A stretch of 48,971 nucleotides of DNA. Origin: a bacterium (GTDB lineage Bacteria > Verrucomicrobiota > Verrucomicrobiia > Limisphaerales > J093). The stretch covers positions 1-48,971 of the forward strand of contig JAKANS010000017.1 of assembly GCA_021823625.1 (NCBI GenBank), given 5' to 3'. Under the pieces are notes generated by a model. That model was not told the origin of the DNA, made no database searches, and saw nothing but the letters and a program-made list of their open reading frames with translations. A program made the translations under genes and the position numbers. This document shows positions 46,396 to 48,971 of this stretch, piece after piece; within the stretch, counting starts at the first letter, position 1; every line of letters begins with the position of its first letter.

Positions 46396-47579
46396 AAACC
46401 TCCTGGCTCATCCTGCCTTGGAACGAATGGCGGCGCCGTCCGGTTCGCACGGGAGTCACGGTGATGGGCGTCAGCCTCGCCGTGGCCGCCTTGTTCAGCC
46501 TGGTGGCCTTCGAGCGCGGCTACCGGCGCGGACTGCAGGCGGAATTGGATCGCCTGGGCGCACACATCCTGGTCGTGCCGAAAGGCTGCCCGTACGACGC
46601 CGCCTCGCTGGCGCTGCACGGCGCCAACTGGCCCTGCCATTTGTCAGCGGACTATCTCGCCGAAATTCGGGCTGTGCCGGGCGTGAAGGCGGCGATGCCG
46701 GCGTTGATGAGCGCGCTGCGCGACCCGGCCGGCCAACTCGTGGTGTACGTCGGCACTGACGCGTCCCTGCTCGGCCTGCGCCCGCAATGGCGAATTCGCG
46801 GCCGTTTCCCCGAGCACGGCGCCGAGATCCTCGCGGGCTGCGAACTCGCCCACCGCTACGGCTGGCACGTGGGCGACGCGGTTCGGCTCCCAGGCTTGAC
46901 GAACGTTTCCGCCACGATCTGTGGCCTCCTCGAAGTCACGCACGGCGCCGAAGACTATTTCATCCACCTGCCGTTGGCGGAGGCGCAACGCCAGTTCCGC
47001 CGTCCGAACGAACTGACGCATGTGCTGGTGCGGCTGGCTGACCCGACGCGTCTGGACGAGATGGTGCGTCAACTCCACGGTTGCGGGGCAGGCATGAACC
47101 TGAACGTCGTGCCGCTCACGCACCTCTTCCGCACGTTCCAGCAACTCATCAACTCCACCCGTTCGCTGCTCGCCTGCATCGTCGTCGTGGCCGGGCTCGT
47201 CGCGGTCGTCGGGGTGGCAAACGCGTTGCTGATGGCGGTCGGCGAACGCACGCGCGAGATCGGTGTCTTCCGCGCGCTGGGCGCGTCGCGCGCGGACATT
47301 GTCCGGGTGGTCCTGGCCGAGGCCGTCATGGTTTGTCTGGCCGGGGCGGGGGTGGGCATCGCCCTTGCCGTGGCGGGCGCGCGCAGCCTGGAAGTTTGGC
47401 TAAGGACGCGCCTGCCGCTCGTGCCGGCCGGCGGGTTTGCGGCCTGGGACAACTACGCGTGCGGCGCATGTGTGCTGGGGGCGGTCGCGCTCGGTGCCCT
47501 GGCCGCCTGGGTGCCCGCGTGGCGCGCGTGCGAAGTCCCGCCCCAGGCGGCGATGCGCGGACTGGGAGGCGGTTGGTGA
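46392..47579 (+). CDS. FtsX/MacB-type ABC transporter permease 2 with GCPYDAA motif
   Basis: 395 residues from the ATG at 46392, which overlaps the permease 1 stop. Same topology as permease 1: TM1 about 20-42, then periplasmic domain, then TM helices at about 275-305, 325-350 and 368-390. HILVVPKGCPYDAASLALHG (58-77) repeats the GCPYDAA motif (C66), and NWPCHLS (C82) and HGCGAGMN add cysteines. The cytoplasmic ERTREIGVFRALGASRADIVRVV loop contacts the ATPase. Its stop overlaps the ATPase GTG start. Homologous permeases occur in the Campylobacter P19-Ftr1 iron cluster; that resemblance is an analogy from recall. Confidence 0.86.
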   Translation: MKTSWLILPWNEWRRRPVRTGVTVMGVSLAVAALFSLVAFERGYRRGLQAELDRLGAHILVVPKGCPYDAASLALHGANWPCHLSADYLAEIRAVPGVKAAMPALMSALRDPAGQLVVYVGTDASLLGLRPQWRIRGRFPEHGAEILAGCELAHRYGWHVGDAVRLPGLTNVSATICGLLEVTHGAEDYFIHLPLAEAQRQFRRPNELTHVLVRLADPTRLDEMVRQLHGCGAGMNLNVVPLTHLFRTFQQLINSTRSLLACIVVVAGLVAVVGVANALLMAVGERTREIGVFRALGASRADIVRVVLAEAVMVCLAGAGVGIALAVAGARSLEVWLRTRLPLVPAGGFAAWDNYACGACVLGAVALGALAAWVPAWRACEVPPQAAMRGLGGGW

Positions 47580-48253
47580 ATCCGTCCCCCGATCAAGCGG
47601 TCGTGGCGGCCGAGGCGCTGACGAAGGTTTACCGGCGCGCCGCCGAAGACGTGCGTGCGCTGGACGGCGTGTCCTTGACCGTCCGCCGCGGCGAGTTCGT
47701 CGCCATCGTCGGTCCCTCCGGCGCGGGAAAAACGACGCTGTTGAACCTCCTCGGGTGCATGGACGCGCCGAGCTCCGGCCGGCTCTGGCTCGAGGGCCGG
47801 GAAGTGCAGCAATTGAACGAACGCGGGCGCACCCATCTGCGGCGTGAGCGGCTGGGATTCGTCTTTCAGCACTTCGGCCTGGTGCCCACCCTGACCGTGG
47901 CGGAAAACGTGGCTTTGCCGCTGGTCTTCGCGCGGCGGACGGCGGACGGGCGCGTGAGCCGGCTGCTGGAAAAGGTGGGGCTTTCGTCGCGTCGCAACCA
48001 CCGGCCGCACGAACTCTCCGGCGGCGAGATGCAGCGGGTGGCGATCGCCCGCGCGTTGGTGAACGAACCGGCATTGCTCCTGGCCGATGAGCCGACCGGT
48101 AACCTGGACAGCGTCACCGGCGAAGCCGTGATTGCGCTGCTGCGGCAACTGAACGCGGAAGGCCTGACCGTCGTGGTGGTCACGCACAACCCGGCGCTGG
48201 CGGGCGCCGCCGGGCGGCAGCTTCGGCTGGCCGACGGCCGGCTGGCCGGTTAG
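47576..48253 (+). CDS. ABC transporter ATP-binding protein (LolD/MacB type)
   Basis: 225 residues from a GTG at 47576 overlapping the permease stop (GTGA). Walker A GPSGAGKTTLLNLL, Q-loop FVFQHFGLVPTLTVAENVALPL, signature LSGGEMQRVAIARAL, Walker B LLLADEPTGNLDS and switch histidine VVVTHNPALA. It is of the LolD/MacB/FtsE class that drives FtsX-type permeases by mechanotransmission and not by substrate passage through the membrane. It is the last gene of the six-gene unit; a weak GGGCC/GGCCC stem with four T residues (48263-48294) may terminate the transcript. Confidence 0.93.
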   Translation: MNPSPDQAVVAAEALTKVYRRAAEDVRALDGVSLTVRRGEFVAIVGPSGAGKTTLLNLLGCMDAPSSGRLWLEGREVQQLNERGRTHLRRERLGFVFQHFGLVPTLTVAENVALPLVFARRTADGRVSRLLEKVGLSSRRNHRPHELSGGEMQRVAIARALVNEPALLLADEPTGNLDSVTGEAVIALLRQLNAEGLTVVVVTHNPALAGAAGRQLRLADGRLAG

Positions 48254-48284
48254 CGCGAAGTCGGGCCGGCCTGCGGGTTTCTAG

Positions 48285-48971
48285 AGGCCCTTTTCACCAC
48301 CCAAATCGGTTTCTCTCGTGGGTTTCCTCGGCAATGACGAACGGATTTTCGAGGCGCATGCGCGTGCGGTGCAGGCAGCCTTGAAGGATTTTGAGGCTTT
48401 TGCGGCAACTCGTGTTCGCGTTGGTGGTGTGCGAAGCGAACGGCTTACCGGGAATTTCGTCGCCGCCCAATTTACTCATGACACCTCCCGCGCCCTTGAC
48501 CCGCATTTGCACACCCATTGCATCGTGTTCAACGCGACTTTTGACGCCGTGGAAAACCGGTGGAAAGCACTTGAGAATTACGAACCGCTACGGGTGAGGA
48601 AATTCGCAGAAAACATCTACTACCACGAATTCGCCCGTGACTTGAAGGTGTTCGGGTATCGGATTCGCAATCGGTCACGCGGCGATTTTGAAATCGAGGG
48701 GGTGTCTGAGGAAATTTGCAGGCGTTTTTCCAAGCGAGATGCGGAAATTGATGCAGCTTTGGCGAAACTGCTGGCGAACCACCCGGAACTTGGTGGTGCA
48801 AACATCGCGGAACTCCGCGCGAAGCTGGCCACGGAAAAGCGAACCCGGAAACAGAAAGGGCCTCTTCTGGAAATCGAGTGGGGGGTTTTGGGTGATTGGG
48901 AGGCCGAGATTGACGAGGGACCATGGGGAAACCTGCTAAGAAACGCTACCCAACGGCGCCAAGGAGGGGGG
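48285..48971 (+). pseudogene. 5'-truncated MobF (TrwC/TraI-type) conjugative relaxase fragment, running off the window end
   Basis: The frame is open from a TAG at 48282-48284 to the end of the window. It encodes 'RPFSPPKSVSLVGFLGNDERIFEAHARAVQ', then 'FTHDTSRALDPHLHTHCIVFNAT', which is the metal-binding His triad (H at 48477, 48510, 48516) of TrwC relaxases, and 'RVRKFAENIYYHEFARDL'. The N-terminal part with the catalytic tyrosine is missing: the family's 'ltFSaPKSVSl' block begins right after the in-frame stop. GC content and codon use are visibly lower than in the neighbouring genes. After about 48866 the sequence no longer resembles the family and the last bases are a G-run, so the end may be unreliable. 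A GTG at 48318 is the first possible start. I read it as a remnant of a conjugative element. Confidence 0.72.

Noticed and set aside
48263-48294. Intrinsic terminator behind the ABC ATPase gene
   Set aside because: The stem is only 5 bp with an 18-nt loop and four T residues, and the T residues already belong to the relaxase-like sequence; mentioned in the ATPase entry only as a weak possibility.

Overview
The window is about 49 kb of GC-rich (roughly 65%) bacterial chromosome. Several traits point to Verrucomicrobiota, most likely a Limisphaerales/Pedosphaera-like lineage: a pseudopilin with the [19 protein letters not shown] signature, secreted Ig-domain and GH99-like proteins, a CAP-domain protein with a DFQSWQ-type C-terminal domain, an ECF sigma/anti-sigma pair with a short secreted partner, and small palindromic repeats between genes. 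This placement is an inference from gene style; no rRNA or tRNA gene was seen.

Layout. 0.2-6 kb: a glycogen-binding-domain protein, a small hypothetical, a secreted GH99-like protein, selA (carrying an unusual in-frame insertion) and a CAP-domain gene that has lost its 5' end. 6-9 kb: a vWA / PP2C / protein kinase set (TerY-P-type triad). 9.2-14 kb: a one-strand cluster of an NtrC-like activator, a VTC-type polyphosphate polymerase domain protein, an NtrY-like histidine kinase and a GspF-like protein. 14-20 kb: Sua5/TsaC, a sugar-nucleotide epimerase, a haem A unit (cupredoxin-like protein, ctaA, ctaB) and tcdA. 20-24 kb: an outer-membrane barrel protein, an Ig/cohesin-like surface protein and a Cys-type glutathione peroxidase. 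24-34 kb: mfd, then gyrB and gyrA with a complete Phd/VapC-like toxin-antitoxin pair between them. 34-39.8 kb: a secreted hypothetical, anti-sigma, ECF sigma, hisB, a UroD/MtaA-like protein, and ruvX-truA-trmL. 39.8-43.2 kb: a SpmA-SpmB fusion, a sugar phosphate isomerase-like TIM barrel and a Gfo/Idh/MocA oxidoreductase.

The most intriguing unit is at 43.47-48.25 kb. Six tightly packed genes start right after a perfect 14-bp palindrome: a pseudopilin, a lipoprotein-like OB-fold-type protein with a CPVAGC motif, an FMN_bind-like membrane protein whose flavin-acceptor threonine appears to be lost, two FtsX/MacB-type permeases that share a GCPYDAA motif, and a LolD/MacB-type ATPase. Every exported member has conspicuous cysteines, which suggests a thiol- or metal-linked envelope machine. 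Some 30 bp downstream the window runs into a lower-GC, 5'-truncated MobF (TrwC) relaxase fragment, evidence of past conjugative DNA.

Most genes lie in short operons with 0-40 bp gaps or ATGA/GTGA overlaps. No insertion sequence, CRISPR array, rRNA or tRNA gene was recognised.
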